NCBI GenBank assembly: GCA_003455655.1
Contig: DMQP01000171.1
Location: forward strand, 1-14,546
Origin: Treponema sp.
Lineage (GTDB): Bacteria > Spirochaetota > Spirochaetia > Treponematales > Treponemataceae
Direction of reading: 5' to 3'
DNA length: 14,546 nt
Shown here: piece by piece, positions 1 through 6,982 of the stretch
How the letters are laid out: each line of letters starts with the position of its first letter
How positions within the stretch are numbered: position 1 is the first letter of the stretch
Position numbers and translations under genes: made by a program
The notes under the pieces: generated by a model
What the model saw: the letters and a program-made list of their open reading frames with translations, nothing else
Database searches by the model: none
What the model was told of the DNA's origin: nothing

Positions 1-558
1 ACAAACCTTCTTGCTATGAATGCTGCAATCGAATCTGCACACGCTGGTGAAGCAGGTCGCGGTTTTGCTGTTGTTGCAGACGAAATTCGTAAACTTGCAG
101 AACAGTCAAATACTCAGGGTAAGGCAATCAATACAAACCTTAAGACATTGTCTGAATCTATTACTCAAATTACCGAAAGTATTTCTTTGGTTCAGCAGCA
201 GTTTGATGTTATTTACGATCTTGCACAGACAGTTCGCTCTCAGGAACTGGTTGTTAAAAATGCAATGGATGAACAGAACGAAGGTAATAAACAAGTTCTC
301 GAAGCCATGAAGAGCATTAACGATTCAACAACTTCGGTTCGCGACAGTTCTACCGAAATGCTTGAAGGTGCAGACCAGGTTGTTAAAGAAATGGAAGTGC
401 TGGCAGAAGTTACTCGCCGTATTACCGACAGTATGCAGGCAATGAGCCACAGTATTGAAGGCATTACAAAATCTGTTAGAGAAGTTCAGAATAGCTCTGA
501 TCAAAACCAGAGCGACACTGAAAATCTTGCACAAAAGATTGATACTTTCAAACTGTAG
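1..558 (+). CDS. Methyl-accepting chemotaxis protein, C-terminal signalling part (5' truncated)
   Basis: The reading frame is open from base 1, so the start lies outside the window; about 185 residues are visible. The first 35 residues contain the almost invariant tip of the chemoreceptor signalling hairpin ([20 protein letters not shown], then [15 protein letters not shown]), the site that binds CheA and CheW. The rest is the descending heptad-rich helix (coiled coil) rich in S/T/E/Q, as expected of the methylation region, ending in DTFKL. No NWETF-type CheR/CheB docking pentapeptide is present. The sensor domain, HAMP and membrane segments are not in the window, so the ligand cannot be inferred. 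The stop lies 10 bp from the convergent stop of the neighbouring aldolase gene. The family call is near certain. Confidence 0.97.
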   Translation, partial: TNLLAMNAAIESAHAGEAGRGFAVVADEIRKLAEQSNTQGKAINTNLKTLSESITQITESISLVQQQFDVIYDLAQTVRSQELVVKNAMDEQNEGNKQVLEAMKSINDSTTSVRDSSTEMLEGADQVVKEMEVLAEVTRRITDSMQAMSHSIEGITKSVREVQNSSDQNQSDTENLAQKIDTFKL

Positions 559-568
559 TTTTAAGAAA

Positions 569-1534
569 CTATCTGCGTTTTAAGTGTATGTCAAATCCGC
601 ATAAGGATTTGTTCAACTGCACAAAAGAAAGGGCTTTGTTTTCACCGGTTCCCGCATACTGTTGGGTTCCGTCTACGAGAGCAAAGCCTTTTTTGTTTAA
701 GTAGTGCAGGGCTCTTTCTATATTGTTTGCTAGAATAGTAATGTGATTTTTTTCTTTACTTGCTGGCTTTAGAATTTCAAAATCGCTTCCGCAGAAAATT
801 GAATCTTCTTTTTCGACTGGCAAAAAACCAAAAGCCTTTAACAAAACAGCCGCATCTTGAACTTGACTTTCGTTTGTACTGTTCATGCCTACATGAGCAA
901 ATTCAAATCCCTGCAAAGAAAGTAATGCTCTTTCTGAAGCAAGTGTTATAGATTCCCAGTCTTGAGACGCAATGTTTTGCTTTGTTGCAATCCATGAACC
1001 ACTTATGGCAATAACATTTTTCTTTTTTGCGTACAAAGTCATATTGTCTGCGTTAATTCCGCCGGTGGGCATAAACATACACTGAGCGAAGGGACCTGCA
1101 AAAGCATCCAGCACTTTTGTTCCCCCTAAAGATTCTGCAGGAAAGAGTTTTAAAACATGCAAGCCTTTTTTGAGTGCTTTTTGAATTTGACTTGCATCAG
1201 CAATACCTGGAATGACTGCAACATTGTTTTTTATGCACCAGTCAACAACTTCTTCATCGTAACCTGGAGAGACAATACATTTTGCTCCTGCACTAACAGC
1301 ACTTTGAGCCTGTTCAACCGAAAGAACAGTTCCCGCAAGAACAAGCATGTCTGGACAGTGTTTGCTTATATTGCGTATGCTTTCTTCGGCAGCAGCAGTG
1401 CGATAGGTTATTTCTGCAATGTCAATTCCTCCGTCTAAAAGCGAGGCTGCCAACTGTACTGCAAGAGATGCATCTTCAAGCTGAATTACGGGAACTATGC
1501 CTGTGTTGCGTATGCGTTCAAAAACTGTATTCAT
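569..1534 (-). CDS. eda: KDPG/KHG aldolase fused to a C-terminal VOC (glyoxalase-like) domain
   Basis: Residues 1-208 form a class I 2-keto-3-deoxy-6-phosphogluconate aldolase TIM barrel, which cleaves KDPG to pyruvate and glyceraldehyde-3-phosphate. Visible active-site residues are E41 and R45 (in AEITYRT), T69 (LAGT), the Schiff-base lysine K129 (HVLKLFPAE) and the phosphate-binding PTGGI (156-160). Typical Eda proteins are about 205-215 residues; this one is 321. Residues about 210-321 look like a VOC/glyoxalase half-barrel (AHVGMNS, NHITI, GFDIHL), with possible metal ligands H214, H264 and E253 or H317. Similar extensions occur on KDPG aldolases of some anaerobic Firmicutes (from memory); their role is unknown to me. 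The start is the ATG giving MNTVFERIRNTGIVPVI, typical of the family; no Shine-Dalgarno precedes it. It probably serves sugar-acid breakdown. It is divergent from galT across 45 bp. Confidence 0.92.
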   Translation of the reverse strand: MNTVFERIRNTGIVPVIQLEDASLAVQLAASLLDGGIDIAEITYRTAAAEESIRNISKHCPDMLVLAGTVLSVEQAQSAVSAGAKCIVSPGYDEEVVDWCIKNNVAVIPGIADASQIQKALKKGLHVLKLFPAESLGGTKVLDAFAGPFAQCMFMPTGGINADNMTLYAKKKNVIAISGSWIATKQNIASQDWESITLASERALLSLQGFEFAHVGMNSTNESQVQDAAVLLKAFGFLPVEKEDSIFCGSDFEILKPASKEKNHITILANNIERALHYLNKKGFALVDGTQQYAGTGENKALSFVQLNKSLCGFDIHLKRR

Positions 1535-1549
1535 AATTCTAGTATATCA
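1535..1549 (-). promoter_or_regulatory. Promoter of the aldolase gene, leaderless geometry
   Basis: Read on the minus strand, TATACT (1546-1541) is preceded by TGA, an extended -10 (TGn) element, and is followed by exactly 6 nt (AGAATT) before the ATG at 1534. RNA polymerase normally initiates about 7 nt past the -10, which places the start site on the A of the ATG. No Shine-Dalgarno is present. No convincing -35 is seen at 16-18 bp (TTGTAG sits at a long 20 bp spacing), consistent with dependence on the extended -10. Confidence 0.6.
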
Positions 1550-1564
1550 CGATTGCGTGCTTTG

Positions 1565-1579
1565 TGCTACAATAAAATC
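1565..1579 (+). promoter_or_regulatory. Promoter of galT, leaderless geometry
   Basis: TACAAT (1568-1573) is preceded by TGC, another extended -10 (TGn) element, and is followed by 6 nt (AAAATC) before the galT ATG at 1580. No Shine-Dalgarno lies upstream. No good -35 is seen. The region where a -35 would fall (about 1545-1550) coincides with the -10 of the divergent aldolase promoter, so the two polymerases could not bind at the same time. Confidence 0.6.
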
Positions 1580-3091
1580 ATGGACATTTATGAAGCAATC
1601 AATGCATTAACAGGTTATGGCCTTACTACAGGTCTTATTGAACAGGAAGATATTATTTACACTCAAAACCGCCTTTTGGAAACTTTACAACTTGATGGTT
1701 TTGAAAGCGCAGAAAAAGCAGAAAGAATTCCAGACACTAAGCGTGAAGAACTCGAAGGAATTCTTAAGGTTATGCTCGATTATGCTGCAAGTCATAAACT
1801 CATTGCAGAAGACAGTGTTGTCTATCGTGATCTCTTTGACACAAAACTCATGGGTTGCCTTGTTGCTCGCCCTTCTACTGTTGAACAAAAATTTCTTGAA
1901 GAATACAAAAAGTCTCCCGTGCAGGCAACTGACTGGTACTACCGTTTTTCTCAAGACACCGACTACATTCGCCGTTACCGCATTTGCAAAGATGTAAAGT
2001 GGAAGACAAAAACAGAATACGGTGATATAGACATTACAATCAATTTGTCTAAACCAGAAAAAGATCCCAAAGCTATAGCTGCAGCTCGGAATGCTCCACA
2101 AGGTGGATACCCTGCTTGTCTTTTGTGTAAACAGAATGTGGGTTATGCAGGTCGCGTAAATCATGCAGCTCGTCAAAATCATAGAACCATTGCATTAAAA
2201 CTTGCTGGTAAAGAGTGGGGTTTACAGTATTCGCCTTATGTGTATTACAACGAACACTGTATTGTTTTTAGTGCAGAACATACCCCTATGAAAATTTGTC
2301 GCGAAACTTTTATGAGTCTTTTTGATTTTGTAAAATTGTTTCCTCATTATACCATTGGCAGTAACGCAGATCTTCCTATTGTTGGCGGTTCTATTTTGTC
2401 GCACAATCACTTTCAGGGCGGTCGCTATGAGTTTGCAATGGCAAAGGCTCCTGTTGAAGAAACATTTTCTGTTCACGGTTATGATGATGTAACTTGTGGA
2501 ATTGTTAAATGGCCCATGAGTGTTATTCGTTTAAGTTCAACAAACTCAGATCGCATTGTCTTGCTTGCAGATAAAATTCTTTCTGTGTGGAGAGCCTACA
2601 CTGATGTCGAAGCCTTTATTTATGCAGAAACTGACGGTGAAAAACATAACACAATTACACCTATTGCTCGTATGCGCGATGACCGATTCGAACTTGATTT
2701 AGTTTTGCGTAACAACATAACTACCGACGAACATCCGCTGGGAGTTTTCCATCCTCATGCAGAACTGCATCATATTAAGAAAGAAAACATTGGTCTTATA
2801 GAAGTTATGGGTCTTGCTGTTCTTCCTTCACGGCTTAAAACTGAACTTGCAGACTTGGGTGAAGCAATTGTAACAGGACGAGACATTGCTTCTGATCCTC
2901 AGTTGAATAAACATGCAGATTGGGTTAAAAGTTTTCTTCCCAAGTATGAAAGTATTACCACAGAAAATATAGAAGAAATAATCCATAACGAAACAGGTCT
3001 TGTTTTTGCTCAGGTTTTGGAACATGCTGGTGTGTACAAACGAAATGAGCAAGGCAAAAAAGCATTTAGAAAATTTATTTCAGCATTATAA
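1580..3091 (+). CDS. galT: UDP-glucose--hexose-1-phosphate uridylyltransferase, class II
   Basis: The 503-residue protein matches the Firmicutes-type (class II) GalT family in length and start (MDIYEAINALTGYGL). It transfers UMP from UDP-glucose to galactose-1-phosphate in the Leloir pathway, in the cytoplasm. The active-site motif SHNHFQGG is at residues 274-281, with H275/H277 equivalent to the HxH nucleophile region of the HIT-related fold. A YPACLLCKQNVGYAGR segment (177-191) and the C-terminal HAGVYKRNEQGKKAFRKF block are also family hallmarks. The ATG at 1580 is chosen over an in-frame TTG at 1553, because family members begin here and the -10 element overlaps the upstream extension. 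asnA follows after 25 bp. galK and galE are not in the window. Confidence 0.95.
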   Translation: MDIYEAINALTGYGLTTGLIEQEDIIYTQNRLLETLQLDGFESAEKAERIPDTKREELEGILKVMLDYAASHKLIAEDSVVYRDLFDTKLMGCLVARPSTVEQKFLEEYKKSPVQATDWYYRFSQDTDYIRRYRICKDVKWKTKTEYGDIDITINLSKPEKDPKAIAAARNAPQGGYPACLLCKQNVGYAGRVNHAARQNHRTIALKLAGKEWGLQYSPYVYYNEHCIVFSAEHTPMKICRETFMSLFDFVKLFPHYTIGSNADLPIVGGSILSHNHFQGGRYEFAMAKAPVEETFSVHGYDDVTCGIVKWPMSVIRLSSTNSDRIVLLADKILSVWRAYTDVEAFIYAETDGEKHNTITPIARMRDDRFELDLVLRNNITTDEHPLGVFHPHAELHHIKKENIGLIEVMGLAVLPSRLKTELADLGEAIVTGRDIASDPQLNKHADWVKSFLPKYESITTENIEEIIHNETGLVFAQVLEHAGVYKRNEQGKKAFRKFISAL

Positions 3092-3116
3092 AACAAAAAT
3101 AGAAGGAGGCACCTGT

Positions 3117-4151
3117 ATGTCAAAAATTACTATTCCCGCCGGATACAAACCCTTGTTGGGAAAAAAAGAAACCGAAAACGCAATTGTTATGCTAAAGAAT
3201 TTTTTTCAGCTTGAACTTTCTACCGAACTGAGTCTTACTCGTGTTACTGCGCCACTTTTTGTGCGTTCGGGTTTAGGTATTAACGATGATTTAAACGGCG
3301 TTGAACGTCCTGTTTCTTTCCCTGTAAAAGATTTGGGAGAAGCAAAACTTGAAATTGTTCATTCGCTTGCAAAGTGGAAGCGCATGAAAGTTTCAGAACT
3401 GTCACTTGCTCCTGGTTTTGGAATCTATACTGATATGAATGCAATTCGCGCTGACGAAGAATTAGACAACTTACATTCACTTTATGTAGATCAGTGGGAC
3501 TGGGAACTGTGTATTCGTAAAGAAGACAGAAACATTGCTTTCTTAAAAGATATTGTTTCTAAAGTGTACCGTTGTCTTAAACGCACAGAATTTTACATTT
3601 ATGACCGTTACGAAAACATTACTCCTGTTTTGCCTGAACATATTACTTTTGTCTATGCAGATGATTTGCAGCGAGAATATCCAAATCTTACGCCAAAAGA
3701 ACGCGAAACAGAAGTTACTAAAAAGTATGGTGCAGTCTTTATTATTGGCATTGGCGGAAAACTTCCCGACGGAACAATTCACGACGGTCGTGCTCCAGAT
3801 TATGACGACTGGATTACTGAATGTGACGGTCACCGTGGTTTAAACGGAGATATCATGGTGTGGAACCCAGTGCTTAATTCTGCTATGGAACTTTCATCAA
3901 TGGGTATTCGCGTAAGTCCAGAATCTCTTAAAGCACAACTTGCAGAACGAGGTTGCCCAGAACGCGCAAAGTTAGAGTTCCACCAGAAGCTGTTAAGTGG
4001 AAAATTGTCTCAGACCTTAGGTGGAGGAATAGGTCAGTCTCGTTTGTGTATGTATTTTTTACGAAAGGCACATATTGGAGAAGTTCAAGTAAGCACTTGG
4101 CCCGAAGATATGCTTGCAACTTGTGACAAAGCAGGAGTTCCTATTCTCTAA
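3117..4151 (+). CDS. asnA: Aspartate--ammonia ligase (asparagine synthetase A)
   Basis: The 344-residue cytoplasmic enzyme makes asparagine from aspartate, ATP and ammonia, using a class II aminoacyl-tRNA-synthetase-like fold. It aligns end to end with E. coli AsnA as I remember it. Conserved blocks include GINDDLNG (54-61), EIVHSLAKWKR (79-89), YVDQWDWE (123-130), GIGGKLPDG (211-219), RAPDYDDW (225-232), GLNGDIMVWNPVL (241-253), ELSSMGIRV (258-266) and GGGIGQSR (302-309). The ATG at 3117 is preceded by a strong Shine-Dalgarno, AAGGAGG (3103-3109), with 7 nt spacing; earlier in-frame ATGs lie inside galT and lack this. Its TAA overlaps the ATG of the next gene by one base (TAATG), indicating translational coupling. 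Pairing with galT is metabolically unexpected. Confidence 0.96.
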   Translation: MSKITIPAGYKPLLGKKETENAIVMLKNFFQLELSTELSLTRVTAPLFVRSGLGINDDLNGVERPVSFPVKDLGEAKLEIVHSLAKWKRMKVSELSLAPGFGIYTDMNAIRADEELDNLHSLYVDQWDWELCIRKEDRNIAFLKDIVSKVYRCLKRTEFYIYDRYENITPVLPEHITFVYADDLQREYPNLTPKERETEVTKKYGAVFIIGIGGKLPDGTIHDGRAPDYDDWITECDGHRGLNGDIMVWNPVLNSAMELSSMGIRVSPESLKAQLAERGCPERAKLEFHQKLLSGKLSQTLGGGIGQSRLCMYFLRKAHIGEVQVSTWPEDMLATCDKAGVPIL

Positions 4152-5140
4152 TGCAAAGTACAAAAGGTGAGGTCGCGTTTTCTATAGATTCTCTGCTTGA
4201 ACAGCCAGGAAAACTTTCTGAACGCGGTGTCACCGAATTGTATTTACACGACGAAGCACTTTCTAAAGATCGAAAAAAAATTATACAAGTTCTAGAACTT
4301 CTTTCGCAAAAAGATTCTCCCTTTGTGTCTATACTTACAAATGTACAAACAATAGATCGAGAACTTGCACAAAAAGCTGCAGACTCTTTGTGTTCACTTG
4401 AAATACCACTTGTTGCAAGTGTTAAAGGAGAGGCTTTGCTTTTCGATAAACATTTGTTTGCAAAAAAAGCCGTACTCTTAAATGAAGCAGGTGCTGTTTT
4501 TGGTTTTTCTTTAGACTGGGGCCTTTTAGCTAATGACCGTGCAAAACTTTTTCGCGAACGTTTAGATTTTGCCATAGACCAGTATCCGAATCATATTGAT
4601 TTTCCGCAATTAGAATCTGGAGAAATTGCAAAGAGTACCGCAGTTTTTTCTTCTCGTGATATGGAACTGTGTGCAGATCTTGCCTTTGCCTGTCAAACTT
4701 TTTATTCAGAAGGAAGGGCAGTTCCTTGGTTTAAGACTGTGCTTGAAAGTTTACGCATAAAACCAGCAGCTTTCTTTTCTGATTTTTCTGAATGGCAGCG
4801 ATGCAATAACTGTGGTCGTAGTGACACTTCTTTTGACCCTTATAAAATTCCACATGCTGAACTTGAAAAAATGCAGCTTTTATTTCTTGAACAAAAATAC
4901 GAAGAGAAAAATCGTTCTATGTGGTTTTCTGCTGTAAGTGATATTGTTCGCATTAACGGAGCTTTTTCGAGAGTTGTTGCAGAACACGAAGACTGTGAAC
5001 TTGAACTTTCCTATAACCCCGATGATTTACTTTCTCCAGATGCATACGACATTGCACATTTTTGTGATACTGTTCCTATGGAAAATTGTCGTGTTTCCGT
5101 TTATGACGCTGGAGATGCACCTGACTATCGCCTTGTGTAA
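4151..5140 (+). CDS. Conserved-looking cytoplasmic protein, faintly like a radical-SAM C-terminal region without the cluster motif
   Basis: I do not firmly recognise this 329-residue protein. No signal peptide or membrane helix is visible. Residues 1-145 have alternating strand/helix patches (VTELYLHDE, FVSILTNVQ, IPLVASVKG) compatible with a TIM-barrel-like fold. Residues 137-222 (LDFAIDQYPNHIDFPQL, FSSRDMELC, ACQTFYSEGRAVPWF, WQRCNNCG) recall the C-terminal part of some B12-binding radical-SAM proteins from memory, but there is no CxxxCxxC iron-sulfur motif. The only paired cysteines are C174/C181 and a CxxC at 218-221. Translation is coupled to asnA through TAATG, so it belongs to the galT-asnA operon. 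No separate Shine-Dalgarno is evident. Function unknown. Confidence 0.75.
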   Translation: MQSTKGEVAFSIDSLLEQPGKLSERGVTELYLHDEALSKDRKKIIQVLELLSQKDSPFVSILTNVQTIDRELAQKAADSLCSLEIPLVASVKGEALLFDKHLFAKKAVLLNEAGAVFGFSLDWGLLANDRAKLFRERLDFAIDQYPNHIDFPQLESGEIAKSTAVFSSRDMELCADLAFACQTFYSEGRAVPWFKTVLESLRIKPAAFFSDFSEWQRCNNCGRSDTSFDPYKIPHAELEKMQLLFLEQKYEEKNRSMWFSAVSDIVRINGAFSRVVAEHEDCELELSYNPDDLLSPDAYDIAHFCDTVPMENCRVSVYDAGDAPDYRLV

Positions 5141-5167
5141 AATAATTTTTTTAGCTATACTTTTTTT
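5133..5167 (+). promoter_or_regulatory. Promoter of the VWA/caspase/papain cluster, leaderless geometry
   Basis: TTGTGT (5133-5138) and TATACT (5156-5161) are separated by 17 bp. The -10 is followed by six T residues and then the ATG at 5168, placing the predicted start site at the A of the ATG. The -35 overlaps the stop codon of the preceding gene. No Shine-Dalgarno and no GC-rich terminator hairpin lie between the two genes. Read-through from galT-asnA is therefore possible, but it would reach this ATG without a ribosome binding site. Confidence 0.65.
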
Positions 5168-6982
5168 ATGTCTTTAAGTGAACAATCTGTTATTATTTTA
5201 CTTGATGATCCTTTTCTTTTAACAACGGAACAAAAACTGCTTACTCGATGTTTAAGAAATTGTGTGCATGCACTCCGTGGTTACGCCTATGCAAAAAAGA
5301 AACATTTGTCTATTGCTTTTGCAACACTTTCTTCAGATGCACAATATGATGTTGCTCAAACACTTTCTTTTTCTGATTTTGATAGCTTTTGTGTAGATGA
5401 CAAACTGGTGCCTGCTTATTTTAATACGTGTGGCTTTTCTGCTCTCAACTATTACTTTAGCATGTTGCCGAACAAAACAGCAAATCTTCCCCTTGTTCTT
5501 GTGCTACATGGGAAGGCTGTTGACAGTCAGCAAAATTATATACGATTGTGTTCACTTTCGCAGTTTGTGCATTCAAAAAAAGTGCTTGCTTTTAAATCTG
5601 ACTGGGAGACTGTTCATAAACTTATTTATTCTCCGAAGTCTCTGCCTTTTGCGGATGCAGTTTTAAAACTTTCTTCATTTGTTCAGTCTGCTTCACAGAA
5701 AAAAATCTTTAAGCCACTGTTAATTGCATTGGGCTCAGTATTAGTTTTGTCGATAGCACTTATGCTTGTTGTTCCCCGTGTAAAATCAATTCACAATCCA
5801 TTTGAAGTTTTTACACCAGTGGTTTACAAGACTGTCTATACTGGTGACGGTGACCGCCTTATTCTGCGTGATGCTCCTTCTCGTTCAGGCTTAGAATTGT
5901 TGCGTCTTAACGAAGGTGAAGTTCTTAGAGTTCTTGAAGAAAATATAGCAGATGAAGAAAATGAATTGTGGGACAAAGTTGTTTATCATGGTTTTGAAGG
6001 TTATGTTCACACTGAATATCTTTCTGAAGGAACAGAAGAAAATTACGAAATAACAAATCCTGACACCATGTACACTTACGGTAAGGCTTTGCTTCAAAAT
6101 AATCTGGAAGATGAACATGACGGTTACTACTGGATTCAGACAGCTGCAGATTCTGGCGAAATAACTGCTCAGTGGGAAATGTTTAAATTTTATGACAACG
6201 GTGCTTTCCCAAAAATTGAAAAAGATCCAGACAAAGCGCTGGAGTATTTGCTTGCGATTGATTCAAATGAAAATCCTTATGAACAAGATGAAGCTCTTTA
6301 TTGTAAAAACAAAGCAACTGAAGTTGAAGCAAGTGGAAATAAAGAGCTTGTAGAAAAGTATAAAGCAAAAGCTGCTAAAAAAGAAAGCGATGTAAAAGTG
6401 GTGCGTCGTTCTGCTGCAAAAAAATTAAGTCAGTGGTATTTTTCTTCAAACATAGATCTTGCATCTGAGTATTACAAAAAAGCTTTGTCCTACGGTTTGG
6501 AAGGTGACGCTGACTATATGTATTCACTTGCAATAGGAACTGAATTAAACGAAACAGAAAGTTTAGAATGGCTCAAAAAAGCTTCTGCTTTGGGACATTA
6601 CAATTCTACCGATGTGCTTGCAACCTATTACTGGAATCAAAATATTTATGATGAAGCGTTAAAATGGTTTAAAGAAGCAACAAAATTAACTAACAGTGCA
6701 GAACCTTCTTACTACTGTGGATGGATTTACTATCATCAGTATAAAAATTATTCTTCAGCATTTTCTTATTTTTATAAAGCCTATCAAAGTTATGATTATA
6801 CAGATGAATTTTACAGAGCTTGTTATTACTTAGGTTGGTGTTATGAATACGGGCAAGGAACATATGAAAGTGACTATTATGCACTTGATTTTTACAATCT
6901 TGCACGCGGTCATGTTTCAAATGCAGATGAAGCCTACAATCGCGTTTACAACAGATTATATGGAGGTTCGTCATGGTGGTAA
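5168..6982 (+). CDS. Membrane protein: degenerate VWA-like domain, TM helix, SH3-like domain, Sel1/TPR repeats
   Basis: The product has 604 residues. Residues 6-175 follow the von Willebrand A strand/helix order: VIILLDD where a domain starts, LSIAFATLSSDAQ, GFSALNYYF in place of the GGT-helix, and LVLVLHGKAVD in place of the LLTDG strand. The DxSxS MIDAS motif and the other metal ligands are absent, so it is probably a non-metal scaffold. One TM helix (183-203) follows a basic stretch (QKKIFK), predicting N-in, C-out. Residues about 219-286 resemble a bacterial SH3 domain (RLILRDAPS, GEVLRVLE, WDKVVYHGFEGYVHTEYL). Residues 300-600 carry Sel1/TPR-like helical repeats (for example ALLQNNLEDEHDGYYWIQTAADSG), becoming very tyrosine-rich towards GGSSWW. 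It overlaps the caspase gene by 10 nt. The VWA assignment is inference from pattern; TM and repeats are clear. Confidence 0.85.
   Translation: MSLSEQSVIILLDDPFLLTTEQKLLTRCLRNCVHALRGYAYAKKKHLSIAFATLSSDAQYDVAQTLSFSDFDSFCVDDKLVPAYFNTCGFSALNYYFSMLPNKTANLPLVLVLHGKAVDSQQNYIRLCSLSQFVHSKKVLAFKSDWETVHKLIYSPKSLPFADAVLKLSSFVQSASQKKIFKPLLIALGSVLVLSIALMLVVPRVKSIHNPFEVFTPVVYKTVYTGDGDRLILRDAPSRSGLELLRLNEGEVLRVLEENIADEENELWDKVVYHGFEGYVHTEYLSEGTEENYEITNPDTMYTYGKALLQNNLEDEHDGYYWIQTAADSGEITAQWEMFKFYDNGAFPKIEKDPDKALEYLLAIDSNENPYEQDEALYCKNKATEVEASGNKELVEKYKAKAAKKESDVKVVRRSAAKKLSQWYFSSNIDLASEYYKKALSYGLEGDADYMYSLAIGTELNETESLEWLKKASALGHYNSTDVLATYYWNQNIYDEALKWFKEATKLTNSAEPSYYCGWIYYHQYKNYSSAFSYFYKAYQSYDYTDEFYRACYYLGWCYEYGQGTYESDYYALDFYNLARGHVSNADEAYNRVYNRLYGGSSWW

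Noticed and set aside
556..571. Palindrome TAGTTT-TAAG-AAACTA spanning the two convergent stop codons, as a bidirectional terminator.
   Set aside because: The stem is only 6 bp and AT-rich, with no following T-tract on either strand, and its symmetry partly comes from the two facing TAG stops.
1553..1579. Alternative TTG start of galT nine codons upstream.
   Set aside because: It would translate through the -10 element, and family members start at MDIYEAIN.
5138..5155. AAAATAATTTTTTT as a terminator before the VWA-Sel1 gene.
   Set aside because: Only an A/T pairing of 4-5 bp is possible with no GC stem; it is better explained as the promoter spacer.
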